A DNA stretch of 52,098 nt, taken from Terriglobia bacterium. GTDB lineage: Bacteria > Acidobacteriota > Terriglobia > Bryobacterales > Bryobacteraceae. The stretch is from the NCBI GenBank assembly GCA_020073365.1, contig JAIQFL010000047.1, positions 1 through 52,098 of the forward strand, written 5' to 3'. The stretch's first letter is position 1; the number at the start of each line of letters is the position of its first letter. The translations under genes and the position numbers were made by a program. Below the pieces are notes generated by a model. It did not search any database. It was not told where the DNA came from and worked only from the letters and a program-made list of their open reading frames with translations. Shown here piece after piece: positions 33,682 through 41,915 of the stretch.

Positions 33682-33711
33682 CTCCACATTACTGAGAACT
33701 CAACATAAGTC
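33682..33711 (-). repeat. right outer inverted repeat of the RIT element
   Basis: Complement of the left repeat at 30197-30226 with one mismatch (it begins ctccacattactgagaactc). Its last bases overlap the gtcata word that borders the interrupted tnpB. Confidence 0.9.
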
Positions 33712-33888
33712 ATAGACTAAAATGCGAATGGACGTTCCACGCCGGCTGCGGAAGAAAAACAGGCATCCCGAAAACGGATCTGCCTGAAGTTTCTCCCGGC
33801 ATAATCGGACCAGCGAGTCGATCCCCTTTCTTCCATCGATGGCTTCCACCGCCACCAGGATGCGCATCTGCGGTGTGATCTGGATCAT
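33709..33888 (-). pseudogene. tnpB: 5' part of IS66 tnpB, cut by the RIT element
   Basis: Starts MIQITPQMRILVAVEAIDGR and continues KGIDSLVRLC, LQADPFSGCLFFFRSRRG and RILVYD, the first 60 residues of IS66 TnpB. The frame then enters the RIT inverted repeat. The rest is at 29999-30173. Its start overlaps the stop of the preceding orfA (ATGA), the usual IS66 coupling. Confidence 0.85.
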
Positions 33889-34271
33889 CCGGCAGTTTCT
33901 CGGAAAGCGCGCAGCAGAGTAGCCCAATCTGGCGTCACGCCCTTGATGGCCACGCGCATTCGGCCGCGGCTGGATTCCACCTCCACCACGCACTCCGCCG
34001 GCGGCGGGGCGGGCGAGGCCAACAACTCCAGGAACTGTGCCGGGGCAGACCGAGCTGGTGTTGCTTCCGTCAGGCGTTGCTTCAATCGGGTGAAATCGAG
34101 TCGTAGCGTCTTGGCTGTCGGGCACACGCCGTGTTGCCGCGCCATGGAGGTTGCCGCGGCCCACATCGTTTCCGGCAGTCGCGCTCGCGGCGGGTGAGCG
34201 CCCCGCCACGCTTCAAACTGCTGGCTGAGTTGCAATAAATCGTCGGGTATAGCTGTCTTTTCGTGGGACAT
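33885..34271 (-). CDS. tnpA: IS66 accessory protein (orfA/tnpA-like)
   Basis: A 128-aa protein. The N-terminal half (FEAWRGAHPPRARLPETMW, then AATSMARQHGVCPTAKTLRL and LKQRL) looks like a small helix-turn-helix. The C-terminal half (ECVVEVESSRGRMRVAIKG) matches the first gene of many IS66 elements. It is intact and overlaps tnpB by four bases. The transposition complex cannot work without tnpB and tnpC. Confidence 0.65.
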   Translation of the reverse strand: MSHEKTAIPDDLLQLSQQFEAWRGAHPPRARLPETMWAAATSMARQHGVCPTAKTLRLDFTRLKQRLTEATPARSAPAQFLELLASPAPPPAECVVEVESSRGRMRVAIKGVTPDWATLLRAFRETAG

Positions 34272-34363
34272 GCCCCACGCTACTACTCACTGTCGGGGCG
34301 AGTCACGCCCGCTTGCCGAAAGCTCACGTAGAATCTGGTAAAATAAGCGTAGCGTTTTTAACG

Positions 34364-34441
<78 letters not shown>

Positions 34442-34964
34442 AACTTTTCATAGACTTGCACGGAATTCCCGCCAAAAACGAGGTCCAAACGAGGTCCAAA
34501 TCTCAAAATGAGGTCCGGACGTGGTCTCTGGTAGGCGTGGTATTTGTGCCCAGCCAATAGCTACCAGTATTTCTCCCATGTAATCATTGGTTTGGTGCCC
34601 GTGGTGGCCATGGTAGTCGTTTTTTTGGGCCTCGTCTTGTATTCGATTCGAAGACAAGTTTTTTCCCTCCCTTATACACGTCTACCAAGTTCCCCATGGA
34701 TACCAGGCGCGTGGCGCACCCGGCGACGCGTGTGGCGACCGGGCTGGATGCCCGCCATGTGGTCCCATTGAGGAAGATGGGCGCGTCCTGGCTGCGCTTG
34801 TTCAGGAACAGGAGTCAAGCTGGTGGGCACGCACAGGCGCCATATCACTGCATCGCGCGTTTCGCGGCCAACTGGATTCCGGTTGACCTGCGTCGCCTGT
34901 CTATGATGCAGTTGCGGAGACACCCGGAGGTCGATATCCTAATCACGAAGGGAGGCGTGTCAAC
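34442..34964. other. non-coding stretch after the tRNA gene
   Basis: No convincing gene. It contains the GAGGTCC repeats near its left end and a T-rich tract near 34620. Antisense open frames across the tRNA are a known artefact. Confidence 0.5.
34479..34519. repeat. GAGGTCC direct repeats downstream of tRNA-Arg
   Basis: cgaggtccaaa occurs twice in tandem (34479-34489, 34490-34500), with a third, weaker copy tgaggtccgga at 34509-34519. Short direct repeats next to a tRNA 3' end resemble integrase arm-binding sites (inference). Confidence 0.6.
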
Positions 34965-35771
34965 GTGAGCCGGGATCGGGCTTCCCGGCGGCTGTTCTTG
35001 ATCCTCGCACTTAGCTGCCGGGTCGTATTCAGCCAGGGATCTGTGGATGAATCGCAGGTATGGCGCGATTTCCTGGACTGGCTGAGAAAGCAGCCGCCAG
35101 GCGTGGGCGTCGCGGATTATCGATCACATCTCATTGCTGATGGGAGGGCTACTCGTGACGCGGACGTGTACCTCTCCATCGTTGAGAGACTTGCGAAGGA
35201 GAAGCGGCTAGAGGTCGATGCTGTCAACTTCGACAAGACCTATGTCGCGGGGTCCCCTATTTACAGCAAACAGCCAAATGCGTTTCTGGTGGGTATCGTA
35301 TCGAACCTCAAGGCCGGCGCTGCGCTGGATGCCGCTATGGGCGATGGACGGAATGCCGTCTTTCTTGCTGGAAAGGGCTGGGCCGTTACTGGGTACGACA
35401 TTGCCAACGAAGGCCTGCGTCTGGCGCGCGAGCGAGCCGTAGCGGCGGGACTGAAAATCAATACCATCCAATCTACACATCTGGATTTCGAGTTCGGACG
35501 TGATCGATGGGATCTAATTGTACTGACGTATTCGTGGGCCCCGTTTGACCGGCCGGAATTCATGCGGCGGATCTTCGACAGCCTCAAACCCGGCGGTCTG
35601 GTTCTCGTGGAAGACAATGAGGGGTCGCTTCATGCGCGTGGTGCCGGAATAAATCCGCCTTTAAGGTGGTTTGAGGGAATGCGCATTCTCCGCTACGAGC
35701 AGGCTCCGTCAGGCGGTGACTGGGGCAACCCCAAAAATTCTGTGTATCGCCTACTCGCTCAAAAGCCCTAG
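34965..35771 (+). CDS. SAM-dependent methyltransferase-like protein with a signal peptide
   Basis: A 268-aa protein starting with GTG after a GGGAGG site. The N-terminus SRRLFLILALSCRVVFSQGS looks like a Sec signal cut after about residue 24. The rest has the class I methyltransferase fold: motif I ALDAAMGDGRNAVFLAGKGW, motif II VTGYDIANEGLRLARERA, an acidic DRWDLIVLTYSWAPFDRPEF and SLKPGGLVLVEDNEG. A methyltransferase outside the cytoplasm would lack SAM, so either the signal is not used or the fold has another role. First clear gene after the tRNA. Confidence 0.72.
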   Translation: MSRDRASRRLFLILALSCRVVFSQGSVDESQVWRDFLDWLRKQPPGVGVADYRSHLIADGRATRDADVYLSIVERLAKEKRLEVDAVNFDKTYVAGSPIYSKQPNAFLVGIVSNLKAGAALDAAMGDGRNAVFLAGKGWAVTGYDIANEGLRLARERAVAAGLKINTIQSTHLDFEFGRDRWDLIVLTYSWAPFDRPEFMRRIFDSLKPGGLVLVEDNEGSLHARGAGINPPLRWFEGMRILRYEQAPSGGDWGNPKNSVYRLLAQKP

Positions 35772-36225
35772 TGATCGGTCTATATTCCCGATGCATCAGC
35801 GATGATTCTGGCTTGATGCCTCACGAGTCCAAGTTGACGGTTTGTCGCCTTGTCACCGAAGTGCCATGCGGTCGAAACTCCTGGGAGACCGCAATCGTGG
35901 GAAGTGGCGGGAAGGTGATCTCCAAACAGGCAAGCCGCCGGAAGCGCGCAGCACGGATCTGATTGGCGGAATCAGTATCCTCATCTCCTGCGCCATCGTG
36001 ATCCTACCCTCCTGGCGCGCCAGTCTTTCAAATTCCCGGCTTCCCTGAAAGCCAGCCGAATCGAGGGTGGCTTTACTCTCTGAAAACAATCGAAATAAAA
36101 CATTTGACTACGCGGATGTGTTTTTGCCATCATCCGCGTTAGTTGGACCGCGCCTTGGCGCACATTCAGTTCAACGTCCTTGCGGGAATACCCGCAATCC
36201 CGATTCGGGCATCGCCACCAGAACT
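35772..36225. other. stretch without a convincing gene
   Basis: Short open frames on both strands show no recognisable motif. A minus-strand frame (35981-36235) has CPNRDCGYS, but its remainder is unlike any family I know, and it overlaps the likely start of the next gene. Confidence 0.4.
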
Positions 36226-36561
36226 GTGCGCACACACAAGAAGGCCATCAAAATCGAAAACCCCGTCGCGGGTTGCGGATTCACCACGGGAAACCGCGCG
36301 CGGCGGTTCGTGGCGAAAGGCCGCGCCCAATGGGTAGAACCCGGGGTCTCGATTCGCTTTGTGTCTTCCGACCGCCGCCACCAGGCCGCAGAGCAGTCCG
36401 TGGCCGCTACACGACGGGGATACGATCTGGCGGCGTGCACAGGAATGGCGCGGATCACTGAATTGGCGAACCTACCGATGGTCGCGCCTGCCGTGTTGCT
36501 GGGGCTTGGACGACGCAAAGGCGCGAGCCGGCATACGTTCCTGGCGGTTCAAGGGTTTTGA
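36226..36561 (+). CDS. hypothetical phage-like protein
   Basis: A 111-aa protein from a GTG at 36226. It contains GCGFTTGNRARRFVAKGRAQ, WVEPGVSIRFVSSD and RRGYDLAACTGMARITEL. The segment around NRARRFVAKGRAQW resembles small phage or plasmid proteins that read 'xRARxLVxxGRAxW', recalled without a family name. It is followed six bases later by a zinc-ribbon gene on the same strand. A longer reading from 36067 adds nothing conserved. Function unknown. Confidence 0.5.
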   Translation: MRTHKKAIKIENPVAGCGFTTGNRARRFVAKGRAQWVEPGVSIRFVSSDRRHQAAEQSVAATRRGYDLAACTGMARITELANLPMVAPAVLLGLGRRKGASRHTFLAVQGF

Positions 36562-36567
36562 TGAAGT

Positions 36568-36753
36568 ATGTGCCCGAAGTGCGTCAGCGACGATATCTCG
36601 ATCCGCGAGTATGACTTCGGCCCGTGCCAGCAGACGGGCTATCGGGATGCTGGCGAATGGTTCACGTGCCGCGCGTGCGGCGCGGAAGGCGATGTCGGCG
36701 AACTGGAGCGAGGCTTGGCCGCGAGGCGCGCCACGTTCGCGTCGTCGGGGTAG
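36568..36753 (+). CDS. small zinc-ribbon protein
   Basis: A 61-aa protein with two Cys pairs, MCPKCVSDD and FTCRACGAEGD, spaced about 33 residues apart, forming a zinc ribbon. The middle has ISIREYDFGPCQQTGYRDAG. Such small ribbons are common in prophages and often precede modification genes. It lies about 240 bp upstream of the first methyltransferase fusion. Function unknown. Confidence 0.6.
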   Translation: MCPKCVSDDISIREYDFGPCQQTGYRDAGEWFTCRACGAEGDVGELERGLAARRATFASSG

Positions 36754-36990
36754 CCTGGCGCAGACAGCCAAGCCGCGGCCCCCAGGCGCAACAAGCGCCA
36801 CCCGTGGGCCAAGGGCAGGCTATTGGCGGCCGCAGGCGCAAATCCTGGGACCTGGCTTTCCACTTTTTTCGGCGGGGTGGCCTGGTGGCACAAAGTCTCT
36901 AGTTACTTGCACTTATTCAGGTGGTCACGGCAGGTGGTCACCCTGGTCAGCCCAGCGTTCGGCGCGGTTGACAGCAGGACCCCACAACAG

Positions 36991-38529
36991 ATGTCAACAC
37001 TCCCGCCAACCATTACGCCCGCGATGGCGCGGCGCATCGAGATCTGGCCCACCGACCGCTTGGTGCCGTATGCCAAGAACGCGCGCACGCACTCTCCGGA
37101 GCAGGTAGCCCAGATCGCGGCGTCCATCGTGGAGTTTGGCTTTGTGAATCCGATCCTCGTCGACTCCACGGACGGGATCATTGCCGGCCACGGCCGCCTG
37201 CTGGCTGCACGCAAGTTGGGTCTTGCGGAGGTTCCGGTGGTGGTGCTGGGCCACCTCAGCGAGATTCAACGGCGGGCGTACATCCTGGCGGACAACCAAC
37301 TCGCGCTGAATGCCGGGTGGAACGATGAACTCCTACGGGTCGCATTGGAGTCGCTTGGAGCGGATGGGTTCAACCTGTCGCTGGTGGGTTTTTCCGACGA
37401 GGAACTCGTCACGATACTGGCCGGCGACGAACCGGAGGCTGCCGCCGACGTCGAGGAAGAAGCGGTTCCCGAACCTCCCGCGCGGCCGGTTACGGCGCCC
37501 GGGGATGTGTGGTTGATCGGACGTCACCGTCTGATCTGTGGCGACTGCCGGGACGCCGCTGTCGTCGGGAGGTTGATGGCCGGCGCCAATGCGAACGTGG
37601 CGATCACGTCGCCGCCCTACGCCACGCAGCGCGAGTACGACCCCACCAGCGGGTTCAAGCCGGTGCCGCCCGAGGATTACGTGGAGTGGTACCGCGCTGT
37701 GGCCGCGGCAGTCGAGTCGGTGCTGGCGCCGGACGGATCCTACTTCCTGAACATCAAGGCGCACGCCGACGAGGGCGAGCGGAATCTGTACGTGATGGAC
37801 CTGGTGCTGGCCCACCGGCGGCAGTGGGGCTGGCGGTTCGTGGATGAGTTCTGCTGGCGGAAAACTGACAATGGCGTCCCTGGCGGTTGGCAAAACCGCT
37901 TCAAGAACGCATGGGAACCGGTGTTCCACTTCTGCCGCCAGCAGCAGATCAAGTTCCGTGCGGAGGCGGTGAGTCACGAGTCGGAGGACTGCTTCGACTA
38001 CTCGCCCGACAACCCGAAATCGAACTCCGGGAGCGGGCTACTGGGGACCGGCGCGCGCGGAGATGCGGCCGGAACGGCTGGGGCCCGTGACGACGATGGA
38101 CGACATCACGGGGTAGCGCGCCCCAGCAACGTGATCGAGGTGAAGACGGAGAGCAGCCAGGGATCGCACTCGGCACCGTTTCCACGCGCCCTGGTTGAGT
38201 TCTTTATTAAGGCGTTTTCCGATCCCGGTGATGTGGTCTTCGATCCTTTTCTCGGGAGTGGAACCACGATGGCCGCAGCCCACGTGCTGGACCGCGTGGG
38301 CTACGGCTGCGAGATCTCGCCGGCCTACTGCGACGTGATCCTGCGCCGGATCGAGCATCTGGCAGAAGCAGAACCGGTCCTTGCGGAGACCGGAGAGAAG
38401 TTCAGCGAAGTCGCGGCTGGCCGTGGTGTTTCGGCGGTGGAGGGCGCCGATCTGCGCCAGCGCGACTCGAAATCCATTCGCCGCAAACCCAACGGCATGC
38501 CTTGCTACGGAGCCAAAGGCAAGTCGTAA
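36991..38529 (+). CDS. ParB-domain/DNA methyltransferase fusion (SPPY type)
   Basis: A 512-aa two-domain protein. Residues about 13-145 form a ParB/sulfiredoxin-like domain (RLVPYAKNARTHSPEQVAQI, DGIIAGHGRLLAARKLG, ILADNQLALNAGW). A Glu/Pro linker leads to a DNA amino-methyltransferase (about 172-450) with motif IV SPPY (207-210) and the SAM motif DPFLGSGTT (418-426), in the beta-class order; SPPY points to N4-cytosine or N6-adenine. No restriction enzyme is nearby, so it is an orphan, phage-type enzyme. The start is the ATG at 36991; a tail after about 450 is unconserved. Confidence 0.85.
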   Translation: MSTLPPTITPAMARRIEIWPTDRLVPYAKNARTHSPEQVAQIAASIVEFGFVNPILVDSTDGIIAGHGRLLAARKLGLAEVPVVVLGHLSEIQRRAYILADNQLALNAGWNDELLRVALESLGADGFNLSLVGFSDEELVTILAGDEPEAAADVEEEAVPEPPARPVTAPGDVWLIGRHRLICGDCRDAAVVGRLMAGANANVAITSPPYATQREYDPTSGFKPVPPEDYVEWYRAVAAAVESVLAPDGSYFLNIKAHADEGERNLYVMDLVLAHRRQWGWRFVDEFCWRKTDNGVPGGWQNRFKNAWEPVFHFCRQQQIKFRAEAVSHESEDCFDYSPDNPKSNSGSGLLGTGARGDAAGTAGARDDDGRHHGVARPSNVIEVKTESSQGSHSAPFPRALVEFFIKAFSDPGDVVFDPFLGSGTTMAAAHVLDRVGYGCEISPAYCDVILRRIEHLAEAEPVLAETGEKFSEVAAGRGVSAVEGADLRQRDSKSIRRKPNGMPCYGAKGKS

Positions 38530-38566
38530 ACGAAGTTCAACCCAAACCAACAAGGAGCAAACAAGT

Positions 38567-39133
38567 ATGCCCGAAGTAGCCACTCCGAACCAGGGCGAAC
38601 GCGAGTTCGAAACCGGGACGGACGAATCTTTCAAGAACGCCAACGCCACTGGCGGCGAGGCCCACAACGAAAACCAGCGGGTCACGTACGCCAACATCAA
38701 GCGCACCTACGATGTGTACCAGGATCTGGACATCCAGGCCGCGCGCCAATCCCTGGTCGAGACCACGCGACTGAACCAGATCGCGTCGCAGGCTCTGCAA
38801 AACGCGGTTGAGACCGCCAACATGGTCGGGAAGCAGGCCATCCGCCACGCCGATGTGGCCGCGGACGCTCTGTGGACCGACGAACTGAACCCGGTGACGC
38901 GCGGCGCCGGTTCGAACATCACCGCGGGCAGCGTACCCGCCAACCGGGCGATCGATGTGAGCGCCGCTGGCGTGGGTGTTGATGCCCAGGCCGTGGCGGC
39001 CGCCGTCGCCAAGCAGGTGGACGCCACCATTACGCCGGTGCTCGCCACGCTGCAGCAGATCGTCCAGGCCCTGACCACCGCGACCACGGCGATCGCCAAC
39101 GTCGTGAACCAGTCGCAACCGAAGACGGCGTAG
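38567..39133 (+). CDS. uncharacterised alanine/glutamine-rich phage-like protein
   Basis: A 188-aa protein with a clear AAGGAG ribosome site. Regions: an acidic start (FETGTDESFKNANATGGEAH), a helical part YDVYQDLDIQAARQSLVETT with RLNQIASQALQNAVETANMV, and an Ala/Thr/Val-rich end (QAVAAAVAKQVDATITPVLA, then helices to the stop). It reads like a small phage structural or scaffold protein, but I do not recognise a family. It lies between the two methyltransferase fusions, together with the next small gene. Confidence 0.72.
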   Translation: MPEVATPNQGEREFETGTDESFKNANATGGEAHNENQRVTYANIKRTYDVYQDLDIQAARQSLVETTRLNQIASQALQNAVETANMVGKQAIRHADVAADALWTDELNPVTRGAGSNITAGSVPANRAIDVSAAGVGVDAQAVAAAVAKQVDATITPVLATLQQIVQALTTATTAIANVVNQSQPKTA

Positions 39134-39198
39134 CGCTTCCCACCGAACCGGGGCGGTCCTCAAGCCGCCCCCACCCTTTCAATGGAGACACGACACCG

Positions 39199-39474
39199 AT
39201 GAATACTCTGCTGATCATCCTGAAGATTTTCCCCCTGGTACTGGCAGCGGTTCAGGCCGTCGAGCAGGCGATCCCGCTGCCCGGCCAGGGAAACAAGAAG
39301 TTAGAACTCGTGCTCGACGTGCTCAAGTCTGCCTATGACGGGAGTACGGAACTGGCGAACCAATTCAGTTGGGACAAACTCGTCGCGGTAGTCGTGCCGA
39401 TGATTGCCAAGATCGTCGATCTGCACAACGCGCTGGGCCTGTTCCAGAAACCCGTTCAAACCAAAACCGCATGA
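39199..39474 (+). CDS. small membrane-associated protein (holin-like size)
   Basis: A 91-aa protein with one N-terminal hydrophobic segment (LLIILKIFPLVLAAVQAV, about 4-21) and a second weaker one (LVAVVVPMIAKIVDLHNAL). Short size and position suit a phage holin or a membrane anchor, but no family match is claimed. Its stop overlaps the second methyltransferase start by four bases (ATGA). Confidence 0.65.
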   Translation: MNTLLIILKIFPLVLAAVQAVEQAIPLPGQGNKKLELVLDVLKSAYDGSTELANQFSWDKLVAVVVPMIAKIVDLHNALGLFQKPVQTKTA

Positions 39475-40727
39475 CGAACCTGCAGGTGGTGACGTGGCCG
39501 GTTGAGAAGCTGATTCCTTGCGCCCGGAATGCGCGCACGCATAGTGCGGAACAGGTCGCCCAAGTCGCGGCGTCGATCGCCGAGTTTGGGTGGACGAATC
39601 CGATTCTGGCCGGCGCCGATGGAATCGTTATCGCCGGCCACGCGCGCCTGCTCGCGGCTCGTAAGCTGGGCATGACCGAAGTTCCGGTCATCGTCCTCGA
39701 TCACCTGACCGAATCCCAGCGTCGCGCGTTGGTGCTGGCCGATAACCAGCTGGCACTCAACGCCGGGTGGGATGAGGAGATGCTTCGCGTGGAGATGGCC
39801 GCGCTCGATGAGGACGGTTTCAACCTCGAACTGGTCGGATTCACAGATGAAGAAATCGAAGGACTGCTTCGCGATCCCGAAGAAGCCAACGTAGGCAACA
39901 CAGACGATGACGCGGTGCCGGAGACTCCCGAGACAGCGGTCACGGTTCCCGGCGACGTCTGGATCCTCGGGGAGCACCGGTTACTGTGCGGCGATGCCAC
40001 GCAGATGGCCGACGTGGAGAAGGTCCTCGCCGGCGGTCTGGCCGATATGGTGTTTTGCGATCCACCGTACAACGTGAACTACGGCGCGACGATGAAGGAC
40101 AAACTCCGCGGAAAGAAGCGGAAGATCGCCAACGACGACCTGGGCCAGGACTTCGAACAGTTCCTGCGGGACGCATGCGTGAACATCCTTGCGATGACCA
40201 AGGGTGCGGTCTACATCTGCATGTCTTCGTCGGAGTTGCATACGCTTGAAAAGGCGTTCCGGGAGGCGGGAGGCCACTGGTCCACGTTCGTAATCTGGGC
40301 GAAGAACACTTTCACGATGGGGCGGTCGGACTACCAGCGGCAGTACGAGCCGATTCTCTATGGATGGAAGGAAGGCACGGATCACTTCTGGTGTGGCGCC
40401 CGCGACCAGGGCGATGTCTGGTTCGTGAAGAAGCCGGCGGTGAACGATCTTCACCCGACGATGAAGCCGGTGGAACTGGTAGAGCGCGCCATCGGCAACA
40501 GCAGCAAGGGTCGAGACACCGTGCTCGATCCGTTTGGCGGTTCCGGTTCCACGATGATCGCCTGTGAGAAGACCAGCCGTCAGGCGCGCCTCATCGAATT
40601 GGAGCCGAAGTACTGCGACGTGATCATCCGACGGTGGCGGGAGTTCACCGGCAAAGAGGCATCGTTGGGTGGTGACGGCAGGAGCTTCGACGCGATTGCC
40701 GCGGAACGAAGGCCAGTGGCAGCGTGA
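39471..40727 (+). CDS. ParB-domain/DNA methyltransferase fusion (DPPY type)
   Basis: A 418-aa protein with the same layout as the fusion 1 kb upstream. The ParB-like domain (about 5-130) is very similar (NARTHSAEQVAQVAASIAEF, LADNQLALNAGW). The methyltransferase part differs: motif IV is DPPY (197-200, VFCDPPYNVNYG) and the SAM motif is DPFGGSGST (353-361). DPPY suits N6-adenine. The two enzymes therefore share a front end but probably modify different sites. It overlaps the gene before it and a small frame after it. Confidence 0.88.
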   Translation: MTNLQVVTWPVEKLIPCARNARTHSAEQVAQVAASIAEFGWTNPILAGADGIVIAGHARLLAARKLGMTEVPVIVLDHLTESQRRALVLADNQLALNAGWDEEMLRVEMAALDEDGFNLELVGFTDEEIEGLLRDPEEANVGNTDDDAVPETPETAVTVPGDVWILGEHRLLCGDATQMADVEKVLAGGLADMVFCDPPYNVNYGATMKDKLRGKKRKIANDDLGQDFEQFLRDACVNILAMTKGAVYICMSSSELHTLEKAFREAGGHWSTFVIWAKNTFTMGRSDYQRQYEPILYGWKEGTDHFWCGARDQGDVWFVKKPAVNDLHPTMKPVELVERAIGNSSKGRDTVLDPFGGSGSTMIACEKTSRQARLIELEPKYCDVIIRRWREFTGKEASLGGDGRSFDAIAAERRPVAA

Positions 40728-41007
40728 GGTGGGCCAGTGCCATGAGGAGATCGCCAGCGCGGAGCAGCTCCTGCGCAGTGGCCACTCCGACGTCGCCGGC
40801 CTTTGCCTAGCGCTGTCCGATTGGTCGACGGAGTTGAGGATTCTTCAGGAGGAACATGAACGAGCACTACTTCCAGATTCTGATCCCGGCAGCCGGGTTG
40901 GTCTCCGGCCTTATCGGGATGTATGTGGGCTTGCAGAACCGGGCGCTGCTGGCCGAGGTGCGCAAGGAACTGGCCGAGTTGGAGAATCGCATCATTACGC
41001 GAATTAA
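40669..41007 (+). CDS. small helical protein behind the methyltransferase
   Basis: A frame of up to 112 aa from a GTG at 40669, or 103 aa from a TTG at 40696. The conserved-looking part is EGQWQREVGQCHEEIASAEQ, LLRSGHSDVAGLCLALSDW and ELRILQEEHERALL. It overlaps the methyltransferase end. The last 50 residues overlap the next gene, which has the better ribosome site, so the real protein may be functional only in its first half. Confidence 0.42.
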   Translation: MVTAGASTRLPRNEGQWQREVGQCHEEIASAEQLLRSGHSDVAGLCLALSDWSTELRILQEEHERALLPDSDPGSRVGLRPYRDVCGLAEPGAAGRGAQGTGRVGESHHYAN

Positions 41008-41113
41008 TGGCACCTATGTCCGCACCGGGGAGTGCCAACTCCGGGAACAATTGGTCCACGAAAGACTCGCCACCATGGTTGAGGAGCTGAAGAGAAACGC
41101 CGCCGGCTTGTGA
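40856..41113 (+). CDS. small single-helix membrane protein
   Basis: An 85-aa protein with an AGGAGG ribosome site seven bases before ATG. Residues about 6-24 are hydrophobic (FQILIPAAGLVSGLIGMYVG), followed by a charged helical tail (LLAEVRKELAELENRIITRI). This is the layout of small phage accessory or lysis-related proteins, but I do not recognise the family. Confidence 0.7.
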   Translation: MNEHYFQILIPAAGLVSGLIGMYVGLQNRALLAEVRKELAELENRIITRINGTYVRTGECQLREQLVHERLATMVEELKRNAAGL

Positions 41114-41138
41114 CCGGCGGCGGGAGGAGAGGCGTGGG

Positions 41139-41290
41139 TTACTTGGCGATCCGGTATCCTCGTTCGCCGTCCTCGCGCTTGAAGGAGTCGACAGTGAGGC
41201 CCATCTTTTTGCCCAGGCTGCCGGAGATGAAGCCGCGGACGCTGTGCGCCTGCCAGCCCGTGGCGGACATGGAATCGACGAGCAAATGCA
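41139..41290 (-). pseudogene. 3' part of a DUF3489 gene
   Basis: The translation MSATGWQAHSVRGFISGSLG, KKMGLTVDSFKREDGERGYR matches the conserved C-terminal core of DUF3489. The upstream part of the gene is not here; it lies at 44957-45480 on the same strand. Between them is a serine-recombinase module, so the gene has been split by insertion. The exact junction is near 41290-41320. Confidence 0.8.
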
Positions 41291-41323
41291 CTTGAGGCGA
41301 AGGGTGAGCCGATACGTTTCTGC

Positions 41324-41563
41324 GTGACCCACCCATATCACCCGTTGTGTGGTCAGACATTCGAATTGGCGGCTCAGAACAGAGAGTTCGGTGAGGATCG
41401 TGTCTTTTACCGAGATCCGGATGGCCGCATGCGATATTTGGCGGCCCGTTGGACCAGCCTGGCGGCTCCCGATCCGTTCGTGATTGCGGCCGCGGGCAGG
41501 GCCCACTTCCGCATGGAGGACCTGATCCGGCTGGCAGAACAGATCAGGGATCTACTGACGTGA
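41324..41563 (+). CDS. DUF5372-like small protein
   Basis: A 79-aa protein starting with GTG. THPYHPLCGQTFELAAQNRE, EDRVFYRDPDGRMRYLAARW, LAAPDPFVIAAAGRAHFRME resembles the short proteins found beside this class of serine recombinase. It begins within about 30 bases of the insertion junction. Function unknown. Confidence 0.6.
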   Translation: MTHPYHPLCGQTFELAAQNREFGEDRVFYRDPDGRMRYLAARWTSLAAPDPFVIAAAGRAHFRMEDLIRLAEQIRDLLT

Positions 41564-41642
41564 GCACGCACATGGCATCTGAATTAGCTGGACTTCTGGG
41601 CGGCCCTCGATCAATGAATGTCAGGCGTGAGGAGCCCGAAAA

Positions 41643-41885
41643 ATGGACTTTGGAAACGCCTGCTTGTTTAGCAAAAAGCCTGAGGACATGCGCCGCATTG
41701 GCGCCCTCGGCGGTCGAGCCCGCGCGCGGAATCTGCGATTCCGGAAGGCCCGCCAAGTGTCGATTACCCGCGAGTACAGCCGGCCGCACGAGGAAACCGC
41801 CGCTGAGGCCATCCGGCGCATCGATGCCCAGTGCCCCTGGCTGGTTGGGGCGGAACGTTGCGAGGCACGGCGGCAGAGCAGATGA
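41643..41885 (+). CDS. small basic protein, 'GALGGRARARNLR' type
   Basis: An 80-aa protein with an in-range GAGGAG ribosome site. KKPEDMRRIGALGGRARARN, then LRFRKARQ and later ETAAEAIRRIDAQCPWLVG. The Gly-Arg motif is seen in small phage and transposon-linked proteins (recalled). No function can be given. Confidence 0.5.
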   Translation: MDFGNACLFSKKPEDMRRIGALGGRARARNLRFRKARQVSITREYSRPHEETAAEAIRRIDAQCPWLVGAERCEARRQSR

Positions 41886-41915
41886 GCGTGTTGCCGATAT
41901 GCGCGCGGATGTGTC

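Larger units (their letters stand above)
30174..33708 (+). mobile_element. recombinase-in-trio (RIT) element
   Basis: Three adjacent, overlapping tyrosine-recombinase genes in one direction, all with complete catalytic residues, are enclosed by inverted repeats. Outer repeats lie at 30197-30226 and 33682-33711 (29 of 30 paired), and a second inner pair ctgcacattaat/attaatgtgcag at 30272-30283 and 33623-33634. The direct repeat gtcata flanks the whole (30168-30173 and 33709-33714). The left end carries an extra 24-bp perfect palindrome around ttgagctcaa (30170-30195). The element splits an IS66 tnpB gene exactly at the YDGQGF codons. This layout matches published RIT elements; the call is strong. 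Confidence 0.88.
28622..34328 (-). mobile_element. IS66-family element, degraded, carrying a nested RIT element
   Basis: Ends are imperfect 23-bp inverted repeats, 28622-28644 and 34306-34328, 20 of 23 paired. They contain the GTAAGCG-like word typical of IS66 ends (gtaagcg on the left, gcaagcg on the right when read inward). Inside, reading the minus strand: an orfA-like accessory gene, tnpB split by the RIT element, a DUF4338 fragment and the 3' part of tnpC. No clear 8-bp target duplication is visible. The tnpC catalytic core is missing, so the IS is not autonomous. It lies 36 bp from a tRNA-Arg gene. Confidence 0.7.

Noticed and set aside
34263..34278. gtgggacatgccccac palindrome at the start of the IS66 accessory gene
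   Set aside because: It resembles the dispersed GTGGGACA words but lies over a start codon and has no second arm; probably chance.
35981..36235. Minus-strand frame with CPNRDCGYS
   Set aside because: Only one Cys pair, no partner pair, and the rest shows no family; it overlaps a likelier plus-strand gene.
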